A stretch of 64,000 nt of DNA from an uncultured Planctomycetia bacterium (GTDB lineage: Bacteria; Planctomycetota; Phycisphaerae; FEN-1346; JAACEH01): NCBI GenBank assembly GCA_903929765.1, contig CAIYVX010000001.1, positions 45,311 through 109,310 on the forward strand, given 5' to 3'. Positions within the stretch are counted from its first letter, which is position 1. Every line of letters begins with the position of its first letter. The notes beneath the pieces are model-generated. The model saw only the letters and a program-made list of their open reading frames with translations, did not search any database and was not told the DNA's origin. Positions 50,133 to 59,600 of the stretch are shown here, one piece after another. A program made the position numbers and the translations under genes.

Positions 50133-51265
50133 TTTTCGGCTTCCTCTCTGGCCCAGCGGTCTGCCGCCAGCACGGTCGGCAGGTCCGGTTCGGGCAAGGG
50201 CGTATGTCGGTTCAACGTCCGTTCCACCACGGTTACAATATCAGAAAAAGCGAGCCGTCCCGCCCGAAAAGCCGCGACGGCCACCTCATTTGCCGCATTC
50301 AGCACCGCCCCGCTCGTTCCCTTCGCCCGGGCCACCGCAAACCCCAGCCGCAAAGCCGGGAACCGCTCCAGGTCCGGTTCCTCGAACGTCAGCCGCCCCA
50401 CCGACCCCAGGTCCAGCGCCGCCGCCAGTCCCTTCCGCCGCGCCGGACTCGTCAGGGCATATTGGATCGGCGTCTGCATGTCCGGCGTCCCCAGTTGCGC
50501 TATCGTCGAGCCATCCACAAATGTCACCATCGAATGCACAATCGACTGCGGGTGAATCAGAATTTTAATCTGCTCCGCCTCCAGCCCGAACAGCCAACTC
50601 GCCTCGATCACCTCCAGCGCCTTGTTCATCAACGTCGCCGAATCTATCGTCACCTTCGGCCCCATCTTCCACGTCGGATGTTCGAGCGCCTGCGCCGCCG
50701 TCACGCGGGATAATTCCTCCGCCGAACAGCGGTAGAACGGCCCGCCGCTCGCCGTCAGCGTTACGTGCTCCACCTCCGACCGCCGGCCCGCCAAGAGCGC
50801 CTGATAGATTGCCGAGTGCTCGCTGTCCACCGGCACGATTTCCGCCCCGCGCCGCCGAGCTTCGCCCATCACCAAATGCCCCGCCATCACCAGCGCTTCC
50901 TTGTTCGCCAGGGCCAGCCGCTTTCCCGCCTTCACCGCCGCCAGCGCCGGACCCAGACCCGCCGCCCCCACCATCGCCGCCACCACCACGTCCGCCTCGG
51001 GCAACTCCGCCAGACGCTCGCCCCCGTCTACCAGAACTTCCGTTCCCGCGAGGTGCCGGAGCTTCTGTCGCAGCCGCTGCGCCGCCACTTCGTCCGCCAC
51101 GCACGCATAGCGCGGGTGAAATCGATGGGCCTGTTCTGCCAGCAGATCGACCGAATCCCGGGCCGAGATCGCCACCACGCGATACTCCGACCCCAGGCCC
51201 GCCGCCACTTCCAGCGCCGCCCGGCCGATTGATCCCGTCGAACCCAGAACCACGATATTCGGCAT
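50105..51265 (-). CDS. dxr: 1-deoxy-D-xylulose 5-phosphate reductoisomerase
   Basis: Dxr catalyses the first committed step of the MEP pathway, converting DXP to 2-C-methyl-D-erythritol 4-phosphate with NADPH. The 386-residue protein has the Rossmann motif LGSTGSIG, LALANKEALVMAG, and the metal-binding PVDSEHSAIYQ. The catalytic loop is HPTWKMGPKVTIDSATLMNK-like, and MVTFVDGS follows. The ATG at 51265 gives the canonical N-terminus MPNIVVLGSTG. Isopentenyl diphosphate synthesis therefore runs by the non-mevalonate route. Confidence 0.95.
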   Translation of the reverse strand: MPNIVVLGSTGSIGRAALEVAAGLGSEYRVVAISARDSVDLLAEQAHRFHPRYACVADEVAAQRLRQKLRHLAGTEVLVDGGERLAELPEADVVVAAMVGAAGLGPALAAVKAGKRLALANKEALVMAGHLVMGEARRRGAEIVPVDSEHSAIYQALLAGRRSEVEHVTLTASGGPFYRCSAEELSRVTAAQALEHPTWKMGPKVTIDSATLMNKALEVIEASWLFGLEAEQIKILIHPQSIVHSMVTFVDGSTIAQLGTPDMQTPIQYALTSPARRKGLAAALDLGSVGRLTFEEPDLERFPALRLGFAVARAKGTSGAVLNAANEVAVAAFRAGRLAFSDIVTVVERTLNRHTPLPEPDLPTVLAADRWAREEAEKCLTPNTCS

Positions 51266-51370
51266 CTGAATGCAGTCTCCCGACCGTCTTTCGCTCGTCG
51301 AATCTCCCAGTATAAACCCCTCGCCCAACCCCGGCAAGGCGAAAAGATTTTGCCGGATGGAGTTGCCGTC

Positions 51371-51439
51371 ATGTCGGGCGGATGCGCCGTTTGCAGCCGC
51401 CGCAGTCAAATGCCGTTTTCCGCCTGGCGTTGCCGTTGT
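51371..51439. repeat. Interspersed repeat, family A with linker
   Basis: The unit begins ATGTCGGGCGG, contains GCAGCCGCC, and runs into CCGTTTTCCGCCTGGCG and GTTGCCGTTG. The tail CCGTTTTCCG also follows the copies at 53789 and 60223, so the repeat is longer than its hairpin. Confidence 0.65.
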
Positions 51440-51465
51440 TGTTTCTTCTGTTTCTTCTGCTGCGC

Positions 51466-51490
51466 CTGAAGTCTGAGGTCTGAGGTCTGC
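51466..51490. repeat. Tandem heptamer array (second copy)
   Basis: CTGAAGT-CTGAGGT-CTGAGGT-CTG repeats the 7-nt unit found at 43936-43964. Confidence 0.7.
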
Positions 51491-51579
51491 TTCTTAAGCC
51501 TGCTGTTGACTTGATTCCGTCCTTCCCCTAAAATCGCACCCATCGGAAGTCTATGACCACCTTTTCAGGAGATGCCCAA

Positions 51580-51909
51580 ATGGCCAGCGAGAACGTCGTA
51601 ATTCTGACGGACAAAATCTTCGACCAGGAAGTCCTCAAGAGCGACCAGCCCGTCCTCGTTGACTTCTACGCCGACTGGTGCGCGCCTTGCCGCATGATGG
51701 CCCCCATCGTCGACGAACTCGCCAACGACTACGTCGGCAAGGTCAAGGTCTGCAAACTCGACACCGACGCCCAGCGCGAAGCCGCCAGCCGCTTCGGCAT
51801 CAGTTCCATTCCCACCCTCATTATTTTCAAGGGTGGCAAGGTCGCCAAGCAGTTCACCGGCGTCCACAAAAAAGCCGACTTCAAGATCGCTCTCGACGCC
51901 GCCCTCTGA
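51580..51909 (+). CDS. trxA: Thioredoxin
   Basis: The 109-residue protein has the active site WCAPC in FYADWCAPCRMMAP, the cis-proline segment SSIPTLIIF, and GGKVAKQFTG near the C-terminus. It reduces disulfides of cytoplasmic proteins. The ATG at 51580 is chosen because AGGAG at 51567-51571 lies 8 nt upstream; an upstream ATG would only add nine residues. The WCAPC variant, with alanine instead of glycine, is common in PVC bacteria and delta-proteobacteria. Confidence 0.95.
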   Translation: MASENVVILTDKIFDQEVLKSDQPVLVDFYADWCAPCRMMAPIVDELANDYVGKVKVCKLDTDAQREAASRFGISSIPTLIIFKGGKVAKQFTGVHKKADFKIALDAAL

Positions 51910-51922
51910 GAGCCGCTGCTGT

Positions 51923-51950
51923 TATGTAGGGTGGCTGGTTCTTTTGCTGG
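51923..51950. repeat. Degenerate family A element
   Basis: TATGTAGGGTGGCTGG matches the first half of the family A unit but the second arm is lost; TTCTTTTGC follows. Confidence 0.5.
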
Positions 51951-51999
51951 TTTTTCTTATGAAGACCCCAGCACTGCTGGGGGATGCTGTTTCTTGTTA

Positions 52000-52051
52000 C
52001 TGTCCACTGACCACTGACCACTGTCCACTGACCATTGACCACTGCTCACTG
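52000..52051. repeat. Tandem array of CCACTGA/CCACTGT units
   Basis: Seven imperfect copies of a 7-nt unit (CCACTGA, CCACTGT, CCATTGA) lie head to tail just before the homocysteine methyltransferase start. The array looks like a polymorphic microsatellite. Confidence 0.75.
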
Positions 52052-52073
52052 CCGTTCTCGAAAGGATTCCCCC

Positions 52074-52949
52074 ATGCCTTCCTGGCTCGACCAATGCCGT
52101 GACCGCGTTCTGATCATCGACGGCGCCATGGGCACCGAACTTCAGGCCCGCGGCCTCGCCCCCGGCGAATCCCCCGAAAAATGGGCCCGTCTCCATCCCA
52201 GGGAAGTCGCCGAAGTCCATGCCGCCTACGCCGAAGCCGGCGCCGACCTTCTCATCACCTGCACCTTCGGCGCCAACCCCTTCAAGCTTGCCCCGGCGGG
52301 CCTCGCCGACGAGACCGAGGCCGTCAACTGGGCTTTGGCCCGCATCGCCCGCGAGGCCGCCCCCAAGTCTCTCATCCTCGGCGACCTCGGACCCACCGGC
52401 GAAATGATCGAACCCCTCGGCGACCGCACCCCCGACGAAATCCGCGACGCCTTCGCCCGCCAGGTCCACGGCCTCGCCGACGTCGTCGACGGCTTCATCA
52501 TCGAAACCATGAGCGACCTCGGGGAAGCCGTCCTCGCCCTCGAAGCCGCCAAACGCCTCGCACCCGACAAACCCGTCCTCGTCAGCCTCACCTACCAGAA
52601 GGACGCCGAAGGCCCCAACTTCCACACCATGATGGGCGTCGATCCCGCCCGCGCCGCCCGACGCCTCACCGAAGCCGGCGCCGACGCCATCGGCGCCAAC
52701 TGCGGCTCCGGTATCGACGACATGATTGCCGTCGTCCGCCTTATGGTCGGCGAAACCGACCGCCCCCTCTTTGCCGAACCCAATGCCGGCCTGCCCAAAC
52801 TCGTCGCCGGCCGCACCGTCTTCGACGAATCCCCCGAAGTCTTCGCCGCCAAGGCCCCCCAACTCGTCGCCGCCGGCGCCCGCCTCATCGGCGGATGTTG
52901 CGGCACCACCCCGCGCCACATCGCCGCCCTCCGTGCCGCCTTGGAATAG
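52074..52949 (+). CDS. Homocysteine S-methyltransferase family protein
   Basis: The 291-residue TIM barrel has the family signatures DGAMGTELQARG, TCTFGANPFKL and ETMSDLGEA. Its zinc-binding cysteines are in GANCGSG and GGCCGTTP, where the metal holds the thiolate of homocysteine. It resembles the N-terminal domain of cobalamin-dependent MetH and the BHMT/MmuM group, so it methylates homocysteine to methionine or another thiol. As a stand-alone barrel the methyl donor cannot be read off. The ATG at 52074 follows AAAGGA 7 nt upstream. Confidence 0.88.
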   Translation: MPSWLDQCRDRVLIIDGAMGTELQARGLAPGESPEKWARLHPREVAEVHAAYAEAGADLLITCTFGANPFKLAPAGLADETEAVNWALARIAREAAPKSLILGDLGPTGEMIEPLGDRTPDEIRDAFARQVHGLADVVDGFIIETMSDLGEAVLALEAAKRLAPDKPVLVSLTYQKDAEGPNFHTMMGVDPARAARRLTEAGADAIGANCGSGIDDMIAVVRLMVGETDRPLFAEPNAGLPKLVAGRTVFDESPEVFAAKAPQLVAAGARLIGGCCGTTPRHIAALRAALE

Positions 52950-52960
52950 GTTGTTTTTTT

Positions 52961-53004
52961 ATGTAGGGTGGCTGCTGCAGCCACACGGAAAAAAAACGTT
53001 TTCC
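52961..53004. repeat. Interspersed palindromic repeat, family A
   Basis: ATGTAGGGTGGCTGCTGCAGCC is followed by an A-rich tail and CGTTTTCCG. It lies between the methyltransferase and the lipoprotein gene. Confidence 0.75.
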
Positions 53005-53032
53005 GAATTTCTTTGTTTTCTTGGAGAACAAC

Positions 53033-53773
53033 ATGCCCCGTCTCGCCCTTCCTCTCCTTCTCCTCCTCGCCCTCATCACCTCATCCGGTTGCTTCCCCTT
53101 CTCCCAAGCCCAGCTCTTCGCCGACACCTACACCGAACTTCGCTCCGGCTTCTCCGACCACAGCCCCCAACATGCCTCCGAAGGCGAGGTCGTCACCTTC
53201 GACTTCGGCGCCGACACCTCCGCCGATTACGCCATCTTCTCCTGGTCTGACGGCAAACGCACCTACGTCGACCGTGCCGAGAAAAAAGACGGTTTCTTCC
53301 GCACCACCCACGTCTTCGCCGCCGGCCCCCAGCCGCGCACTTACAACGTCGAAGCCGTCGCCTACATGATTCGCGGCCAGAACGACTGGTACCTCGACGA
53401 CTCCACGCACGAATGGACCTTCTTCCGCCCCATCACCGATTTCGCCGACGACGCCATCGGCAATGCGAAAATGACCATCATCTGCTACCGTCCGGAAGTT
53501 GACATAACTTTCTTCCCCGTTTCCGGTAAAACCGTCAAGGGGCTCGTCCTGACCATCATCAAAACCGATGGCTCCCGCACCGACCACCTTATCAAAACCT
53601 CCGACACGCCCGGCTTCACCCTCCTCGGCCCCGACCAGCGCGGCCAATATCACCTCCACTACGACCCCGCCGCCAAAGAACTCAACCGCATCGGCGACAC
53701 CGCCGTCGAACTCCTCATCACCTACAACGACTCCACCCAGGATCTCCTCAAGCACAAAATCAAAACGCCATAG
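53033..53773 (+). CDS. Predicted lipoprotein with beta-sandwich domain
   Basis: The 246-residue protein has a lipoprotein signal with lipobox TSSGC (Cys at residue 20). The mature part is beta-rich, with SEGEVVTFDFGADTSADYA and FFRTTHVFAAG resembling PKD or immunoglobulin-like surface domains. The C-terminal part has DITFFPVSGKTVKGLVLTI. No enzyme motif is seen. The ATG at 53033 is preceded by GGAG (53023-53026); upstream TTG is unlikely. Cell-surface or periplasmic structural role is a guess. Confidence 0.72.
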   Translation: MPRLALPLLLLLALITSSGCFPFSQAQLFADTYTELRSGFSDHSPQHASEGEVVTFDFGADTSADYAIFSWSDGKRTYVDRAEKKDGFFRTTHVFAAGPQPRTYNVEAVAYMIRGQNDWYLDDSTHEWTFFRPITDFADDAIGNAKMTIICYRPEVDITFFPVSGKTVKGLVLTIIKTDGSRTDHLIKTSDTPGFTLLGPDQRGQYHLHYDPAAKELNRIGDTAVELLITYNDSTQDLLKHKIKTP

Positions 53774-53788
53774 GGCAGGGGTGCTGTC

Positions 53789-53843
53789 ATGTAGGGTGGC
53801 TGCTTGCAGCCACGCGGTAATCAAATACCGTTTTCCGATTGGC
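53789..53843. repeat. Interspersed palindromic repeat, family A, full-length copy
   Basis: CATGTAGGGTGGCTGCTTGC plus AGCCACGCGG, then CCGTTTTCCG, the best preserved form of the unit. The hairpin arms are identical to those at 215-251. Confidence 0.8.
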
Positions 53844-53875
53844 TTTTTCTTTTTCTGCCGCTGTTTTGCTGTCCG

Positions 53876-53926
53876 CCCTGAAAGGGCGCGGGGATCCTAG
53901 CCGGGGGTGAAACCCCCGGTACTCGA
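53876..53926. repeat. Composite two-hairpin repeat, family E
   Basis: GCCCTGAAAGGGC is a small hairpin. It is followed by TAGCCGGGGGTGAAACCCCC and GGTAC, a second hairpin. A matching composite, with GGCCCGAAGGGCC and TAGCCGGCGGCGTAAGCCGC, is at 63737-63784. Confidence 0.75.
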
Positions 53927-53956
53927 AATAAAAAAATATCTTCTTTTTTTCTTCTT

Positions 53957-53980
53957 AGCCCCAAAGGGGCGGCACGAAAG
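53957..53980. repeat. Short hairpin repeat, family F
   Basis: AGCCCC-AAA-GGGGC followed by GGCACGAAAG is a hairpin of five pairs next to the start of the following gene. Similar units (CCCCGAAGGGG) are often seen beside family E elements; only this copy is in the window. Confidence 0.5.
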
Positions 53981-53990
53981 AGTGTCACAC

Positions 53991-54431
53991 ATGAAGAAGA
54001 CATTGGTGGTTATTGTTGTGAGTTTTCTGGTGCCAGGCGCGGGACTGGCTTGTCTTGGTCTCAGTTCTGGTTGCGGCGGCATCGGCTTGGCCTACCAAAA
54101 GCACCTTTCGGGTAAGTATTCGCTGATTGCAACTGATATTCTTGAGCAGATGTGCATTTCCGAACCGTCCGGGCCCAACGGCTGGAACGGAGTGATACCG
54201 CAAACGGTCTTTGCCGTGGGCTGGGACGACCGCTTCATTGTCGCCAAGCAACATCCCAACAAGGACCACCTTTACGGTCTCGACAAGACGATCACCAATT
54301 ACTATATCCTCCGAGTATCCGACGGCCACCGGACAGGCCCGCTGGACGAGGCTTCGTTCAAGGCAGAACGCAGTAACCAGGGTGTCCCGGAAAGCCTGGC
54401 TTTCACTTTGGTTTTCGACCATCTGAAATGA
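53991..54431 (+). CDS. Small exported hypothetical protein, DUF3997-like
   Basis: The 146-residue protein begins with a signal peptide (MKKTLVVIVVSFLVPGAG) with two candidate cysteine sites, LAC and SSGC. The second fits a lipobox, so it may be a lipoprotein. The mature part contains IPQTVFAVGWDDRFIVAKQ and TNYYILRVSDG, the order seen in DUF3997 proteins as I remember them. Function unknown. A family F hairpin sits directly upstream and no strong ribosome site is visible, so translation may be weak. Confidence 0.65.
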   Translation: MKKTLVVIVVSFLVPGAGLACLGLSSGCGGIGLAYQKHLSGKYSLIATDILEQMCISEPSGPNGWNGVIPQTVFAVGWDDRFIVAKQHPNKDHLYGLDKTITNYYILRVSDGHRTGPLDEASFKAERSNQGVPESLAFTLVFDHLK

Positions 54432-54459
54432 CCAATCGGGCAATCTGGGGAAGTCTGAA

Positions 54460-54672
54460 ATGAAATGGTGCGACCTCGAATGTCCGCACGCCGCCTGGCC
54501 CGACAGCGCCGCCCTCAGCGGCGCCTGCCGCACCTTCCAGGCCCTCTTCTGCAAAAAACTCAAACGCGTCGTCGAAAAGAACGCCCTCTGCCAGGCCGTC
54601 GATGTAAAACCCTCTCCCTCGGGAGAGGGTGGCCCGAAGGGCCGGGTGAGGGGTTCACGCCGAAACCGTTAA
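54460..54672 (+). CDS. Small Cys-rich conserved protein whose C-terminus is made by a repeat
   Basis: The 70-residue frame begins MKWCDLECPHAAWP and has SGACRTFQALFCKKLKR and KNALC, giving five cysteines that could bind a metal. The same pattern, W-C-x-x-x-C and CRTF, recurs in short planctomycete proteins as I remember them. From residue 50 onward the sequence (PSPSGEGGPKGRVRG) is the translation of a family D palindromic repeat (54609-54657), so the natural end has been replaced or extended. The first 48 residues look genuine. Confidence 0.6.
   Translation: MKWCDLECPHAAWPDSAALSGACRTFQALFCKKLKRVVEKNALCQAVDVKPSPSGEGGPKGRVRGSRRNR
54609..54657. repeat. Family D palindromic repeat at the end of the Cys-rich gene
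   Basis: AACCCTCTCCCTCGGGAGAG plus GGTGGCCCGAAGGGCC and GGGTGAGGGG form two hairpins. It is the same subtype as at 39816 and 60885. Confidence 0.8.
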
Positions 54673-54726
54673 TTAGTCTCTTCTATAATTTAGCGAAAAT
54701 CTCCCGCCTCGAAATCCTCACTTCAT

Positions 54727-54760
54727 GATTGGATATTGGGTGTTGGATATTGGATATTCG
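54727..54760. repeat. Tandem TTGGATA array
   Basis: ATTGGATATTGGGTGTTGG and ATATTGGATATT repeat a 7-9-nt unit four times, near the stop of the convergent UroD-like gene. Confidence 0.7.
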
Positions 54761-54780
54761 CCGTTTCTCCGCCTCTGCGG

Positions 54781-55848
54781 CTAATATCGACCGTACCGCT
54801 GCCCCGTCTCATACATCGCCACCACGTTTTCCGTCGGCGAATTGTCCTGCAGCGCGTGCGTCGGCGAGAAGCAGTACCCGCCCCCAGGCATCATGATTTC
54901 CAGGGTCTTGCGGCACACGTCCACCGTCTCCTGCACTGTCCCGAACGACACCACGCCCGCCGTCGAAATGCACCCGTGAAACGCCAGCCGGTCGCCGTAA
55001 GTCTTTTTCAGATACTCCGGCGACATGTTCGCCGCCTCCGGTTGCAACGTGTCGCCCACCGTCAGGCCCATCGGAATATATTCATCATACGCCCAACTGC
55101 TCGACCCGCAGGTGTGCATCGTCACCGGCAACTTGTACGCCCGGGCCAGGTCGAAAAACGGCTGGTGCCGCGGCTTGATGTGCTTCTGAAACGTCTCCAT
55201 GCTGATCAGCGGCCCGCGCTGCGTGCCCAGATCCTCCCCGAGCCACATGAAATCCACGCCGCCCCCGGCCGCCTCCAACTCGCGCCGCGTAATCTCCAGT
55301 TGAATCTTCATCATCCGGTCGATCAGCAGCAGCCCCGCCGGCTCGTCCAGCATCAGGTCGACAAACATCTGTTCCATCCCGCGCAGGAACCCCGCCGTAT
55401 TCATAATGCAGGCCCGCCCGGCGTCGCCGGCGAACACCGCATACTCCCGGTGCTCCAGGCACAGCCGCGCCACCTCTGAATAATCGAAGTCGTCCGGCGA
55501 AGGCATCGGCCATTTCGCCACTGTCTCTTCGTCAGCGTCCTGCAGCGGAAAGTCGCAGAAATCCCAGTATCCACCTGCCCCATGTTCCACCCAGCGCAGC
55601 ACCCAGCCCCACTGCGGATCGACCTGCCGCTGGGGCCGCTCCGCGTGCAGCCGCGGCCCGACGTACCGCGCCGCCGTCCGCCTGAAATCCACCCCCAGCG
55701 CCCGCCGCAGGCCTTCGCCGTCGTCCGCCTTTAACCCAAAATGAGCCTTCAGCCGCGCGTCGATCCCCGGATTGGCGTCATAGTCGATTGGCACCCGATC
55801 CGCCTCGCGCCGGGCAAACGTCGTCAACACTCGTTCCTTGCTTGTCAT
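54781..55848 (-). CDS. Uroporphyrinogen decarboxylase (URO-D) superfamily protein, methyltransferase-like
   Basis: The 355-residue barrel begins [20 protein letters not shown], the conserved opening of UroD-superfamily methyltransferases. It also has [17 protein letters not shown] and the metal-binding segment [10 protein letters not shown] (His and Cys), with [11 protein letters not shown] near the C-terminus. HxC motifs of this kind bind zinc in MtaA/CmuA methyltransferases, so the protein likely moves a methyl group to or from a corrinoid rather than decarboxylating uroporphyrinogen. Its start overlaps the ThuA-like stop by 4 nt. Such UroD/ThuA pairs are frequent in planctomycetes; the substrate is unknown. 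Confidence 0.85.
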   Translation of the reverse strand: MTSKERVLTTFARREADRVPIDYDANPGIDARLKAHFGLKADDGEGLRRALGVDFRRTAARYVGPRLHAERPQRQVDPQWGWVLRWVEHGAGGYWDFCDFPLQDADEETVAKWPMPSPDDFDYSEVARLCLEHREYAVFAGDAGRACIMNTAGFLRGMEQMFVDLMLDEPAGLLLIDRMMKIQLEITRRELEAAGGGVDFMWLGEDLGTQRGPLISMETFQKHIKPRHQPFFDLARAYKLPVTMHTCGSSSWAYDEYIPMGLTVGDTLQPEAANMSPEYLKKTYGDRLAFHGCISTAGVVSFGTVQETVDVCRKTLEIMMPGGGYCFSPTHALQDNSPTENVVAMYETGQRYGRY

Positions 55849-56573
55849 GCCAGTTTCTCCAGCGGCTTGTGATTGCCACGAATGATTTGCGCCACGCCTG
55901 TCGGCGCCGCCCAGCGCACGCCGTTGGCCAGAACCTTCTGCACCGTCTTGTCATAAAATATCGGATAGGTTTCGTGACCCGGCCGGAAATAGAACACCTT
56001 CCCCTTCGACCGGTGCCAGCAGCAGCCACTGCGAAACACCTCGCCTCCGGCGAACCAACTGACGAACACCAGTTGGTCCGGCTGCGGAATATCGAAATGT
56101 TCGCCGTACATCTCCGTCTGCGGCAACTCGAAATATTCTGGCAGGCCGTCGGCGATCGGATGTCCGGGATCGACCACCCAGAGCCGTTCCTTCCGGCCGT
56201 CCTCGCGCCATTTCAGGTCGCATCCGGTGCCCATCAGCATCTTGAAAATCTTCGAAAAGTGCCCTGAGTGCAGCACGATCAGACCCATGCCGTCCAGGAC
56301 GCGCTGGTGCACGCGGGCGACGATTTTGTCGTCCACCTGGTTATGCGCCATGTGCCCCCACCAGGTCAGCACGTCCGTCGCCGCCAGCACCGCCTCCGTC
56401 AAACCGTGTTCCGACTCGTCCAGCGTCGCCGTCCGGGCCGCGATTCCCGGCGCCGCGTTCAGCGCCGCCGCAATCACCGTGTGCATGCCCTCAGGATAAA
56501 TTTTCCGCACCGCCTTGTTCGTCTTCTCGTGCTGAAATTCATTCCAGACCGTTACCCGAATCTTCGTTGCCAT
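55845..56573 (-). CDS. ThuA-like domain protein (trehalose utilisation family)
   Basis: The 242-residue protein has the glutamine-amidotransferase-like ThuA fold: [11 protein letters not shown] at the start, [27 protein letters not shown], and [15 protein letters not shown] at the end. ThuA proteins in other bacteria take part in sugar oxidation pathways; the exact reaction is unsettled. The ATG at 56573 follows AGGAGAG by 6 nt. It is translationally coupled to the UroD-like gene and lies 84 nt after the CoA-activase gene on the same strand. Confidence 0.88.
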   Translation of the reverse strand: MATKIRVTVWNEFQHEKTNKAVRKIYPEGMHTVIAAALNAAPGIAARTATLDESEHGLTEAVLAATDVLTWWGHMAHNQVDDKIVARVHQRVLDGMGLIVLHSGHFSKIFKMLMGTGCDLKWREDGRKERLWVVDPGHPIADGLPEYFELPQTEMYGEHFDIPQPDQLVFVSWFAGGEVFRSGCCWHRSKGKVFYFRPGHETYPIFYDKTVQKVLANGVRWAAPTGVAQIIRGNHKPLEKLA

Positions 56574-56657
56574 TATCAACTCTCCTGCAATTTGTCATCA
56601 CCGGTCAAAGACCCGTTCATGTTTCTAACAAGCCGCACCGCAAAACGCAATACTCGC

Positions 56658-59600
56658 CTAGACCTGATGTCTCGCCGCAAACGCCTTCACTTGTTCCGCA
56701 AACGCCTCCAGCCGAATCTCCAGCGAACTGTCCTGCTGGCCGTCATACGCCACCGACAGCAGAGGCAAATCCCGCATCTCGCGCCGCAACCGTTTCAGCA
56801 CCGCCGCCACAATGTTCCCCGGCATGCATGTAAACGGCATCACGTTCACCACTCCCGCCGCCGGCCGCCCGGCCGACCCGCCGTGGGCCATCTCCAGGGC
56901 CTTGCCCACGCTCAGCACCGCCTCGCCCTCGAACGAGTCGTGAATGTACGGCGACCCCAACGCCACCACGTCCCCCGTCGCCGCCTCGCGCAGGTCGCCG
57001 AATAATTTGCGAAACGGTTTCTTGATGGCCGCCTCGTCCGCCCGCTGCACCCGGTCCTTCACCTGCGTCCCCAGCCACAGCCGCCAGTGCCCCTCTGCCC
57101 GCGTCCGGCGCTTCCGCGTCCAGTTCGTGTAATAAATCCACTCAGCAAACCCCGCCAGCTCCACCTCCAGCCCCAGCCCTTCCAGCCGCCGCACCAGGTC
57201 CTGATTGCTGAACGTGTGGCTGCGCACATATATCTCGCCAACTATCCCCACTCGCGGCCGCAGTTTCTCCGGCCGACCCGCCGCCAGCGCCGCAAAGCGG
57301 TTCGCGCACCATTCCATCGTCTCCCCCAGCGCCCCGCCGCGCTCCAGCGTCGTCTCCACCGCCCGCAAACTCTCCCGGTACGCCGCCTCCGCCGCCCCGG
57401 CCGTTGCCTCATACGGCCGTACCGCGCAGAGCGCCGCCACGAGCGCGTCTATCGCCACAATGCCCTGCCACGCCGCCCGCGTCGGATCGCGCGGCAAACG
57501 CTTGAAATCCCGGTAAAATGAAGCCCCCTGGTTCGGGCTGACAATCGGCACGCCCGCAAACCCCGCGTCGCGCAGAATCAGTTGGTGCAACCGGTTGTAC
57601 ATCCCGAACCGGCACGGCCCCGTCCCCGACGGCATGAAAAACGCCAGCTTCGCCGGGTCCGCCCCCGGCCGCCCCAGTTCGCGCAGCATGTCGCCCGCCG
57701 TCACAATGCACGGCAGACATTCCCGCCCGCTTGTCCACTGCCGCCCCAGCGCCAGACTCTCCTCGTCGCTCGCCGGAATCACCTCCGCCGCCAGCCCCGC
57801 CCCCCGAAACGCCGCCGCAAACGCATACGCATGATCGCACATCTGCGGCACCAGCAGCGTCCGACCCTCCACCGTTCCCGTCGCCGGAAAAATCAGCGCT
57901 GTCTCTTTTGCCGTTCGTAGGGGCAGAGCTTGTCTCTGCCCTGCTGTTGTTTTTTCTTCTTCACCCCTCTCCCTTGACGGGAGAGGGTAGGGTGAGGGTG
58001 CACCTGTTGCATCAAAATTATTCTGAGCATGTTGTTGTTTCTGTTGTTGTGCCCCCCGCAAACTATCCACAAACGCCTCCAGCCTCGTCACCAGCCCCGC
58101 CGGGGCGCTGTGCTCGTCGATCTCCAGTCCCAGCAGCGGCCGGTCGCCCAGGGCCTCCTGGAAAAATCGCCGTAAAAACGAATCCGGTCCGCAGCCGAAA
58201 TTCGATATGTACACCGCCTGCAACTCCGGCCGCGCCCGAATAATCTCCGCCGCCCGCACAATCTTCTGTCCATATTTCCAATACAGGTTCGCCCAATCCT
58301 CGCCCAGGTCGAAGCCCCGCAGGTCCAGAAAATCCATCGGCACCGCCAGCAGGCCCACCTCCCGCATCCGCCGCGCCACGTCCATGTTTAGCCCCGCGTC
58401 GCATCCGTTGTACGGCCGGCTCACCAGCACCGCCAGCGTCGCCCCCGTCGGCGGCGACTCCAGAATCTTCCGCCCGCGCTCCCGGCACGCTGCCTCAAAT
58501 TCTCCCTGCGCCGCCGTTGCCGCCGCCAGCGCCTCGCCCATCTCGCCCGAGGAAATCTCCTGCGTTCGCCCCCAAGCTTTCAATGAGGGTAGGGCCGCCG
58601 CGTAACCCTCTTCGAGCGCCAGCACCGGCGCCAGCACCTTCACCCCCGCCGCCCGCAGCCCCAGCGCCGCCTCCACCTGATACGGCAGACTCTGGACGTA
58701 TGGACAAAGATGGTTATTAGTCTGGCTCTCATGATCGCGCGGCAAGCTTGTCACGCTCGGGATCAAAACGTAATCCACCCCGTGATCCACCAGCCACCGC
58801 ACGTGACCCTGCGCCACCTTCACCGGAAAACAGACCTGCGACACCACGCTCTCCACCCCTGCCTGGATGATCCCCGCGTCCGTCGCCGGCGACAGCACCA
58901 CCTCGTACCCCACCCGCTCGAGCAGCGTCCGCCAGAACGGCAGCATCTGATGAAAAATCAACGCTCGCGGAATCCCCACCGTGCCTCTGCGGTGCGTTGC
59001 TGTTGTTTCTTCACCCCTCTCCCTTGACGGGAGAGGGTAGGGTGAGGGTGTTGTTGTTTTTGCTGTTATTTCACCAAGCAACATCCTCTCCCGTTCCGCA
59101 AATAAATCCGGCCAATCTCCCCGCTCCCCCTTCGCTTTCTTCTTGTTGTACCGGTCGCACCTGCTCCCGTAATAGAGCGCCCCCTGACCCTCGACCCGCA
59201 CCTCCCGAATATCGCAAAAGTTTGCACACGAGTTGCATGTGAAACTCTTCACCTCGTACTTACGCTCCGCCAACTCGAACCCGCGAAACGCCGTCTCCTT
59301 ATATTCCCCGCGCCCGTGCGCCTCCCGCACCAGCAGCGCCGCCCCAAGCGCCCCCGTCACCTCATGATGCGGCGGCACGGTGATCTCCTGCCCCGTCAGC
59401 TCCGCAAACGCCGCCGTCACTGCCCGATTGAACGCCGTCCCGCCCTGGAACAAAATGCGCCGCCCCACCCCGCGCGTCCCCACCACCCGATTCAGATAAT
59501 TTGCCGCAATCGAATAACTGAGGCCCGCCACCAGATCCTCCAGCGCCGCCCCTTGTTGCTGCTGGTGCATCAGGTCGCTTTCCATGAACACCGTGCACCG

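Larger units (their letters stand above)
51266..51579. other. Intergenic region rich in repeats between dxr and trxA
   Basis: The 314 bases carry a family A element (51371-51439), TTG/CTT tracts and a heptamer array (51466-51490). I see no gene; promoters for the divergent genes are expected at the edges. Confidence 0.6.

Noticed and set aside
52000..52051. A possible CRISPR array
   Set aside because: The repeat unit is only 7 nt with no unique spacers, and no cas genes are present; it is a microsatellite. No CRISPR array was found in the window.
54781..55848. Authentic uroporphyrinogen decarboxylase (hemE)
   Set aside because: The HxC metal motif and the pairing with ThuA point to the methyltransferase branch of the superfamily rather than HemE.
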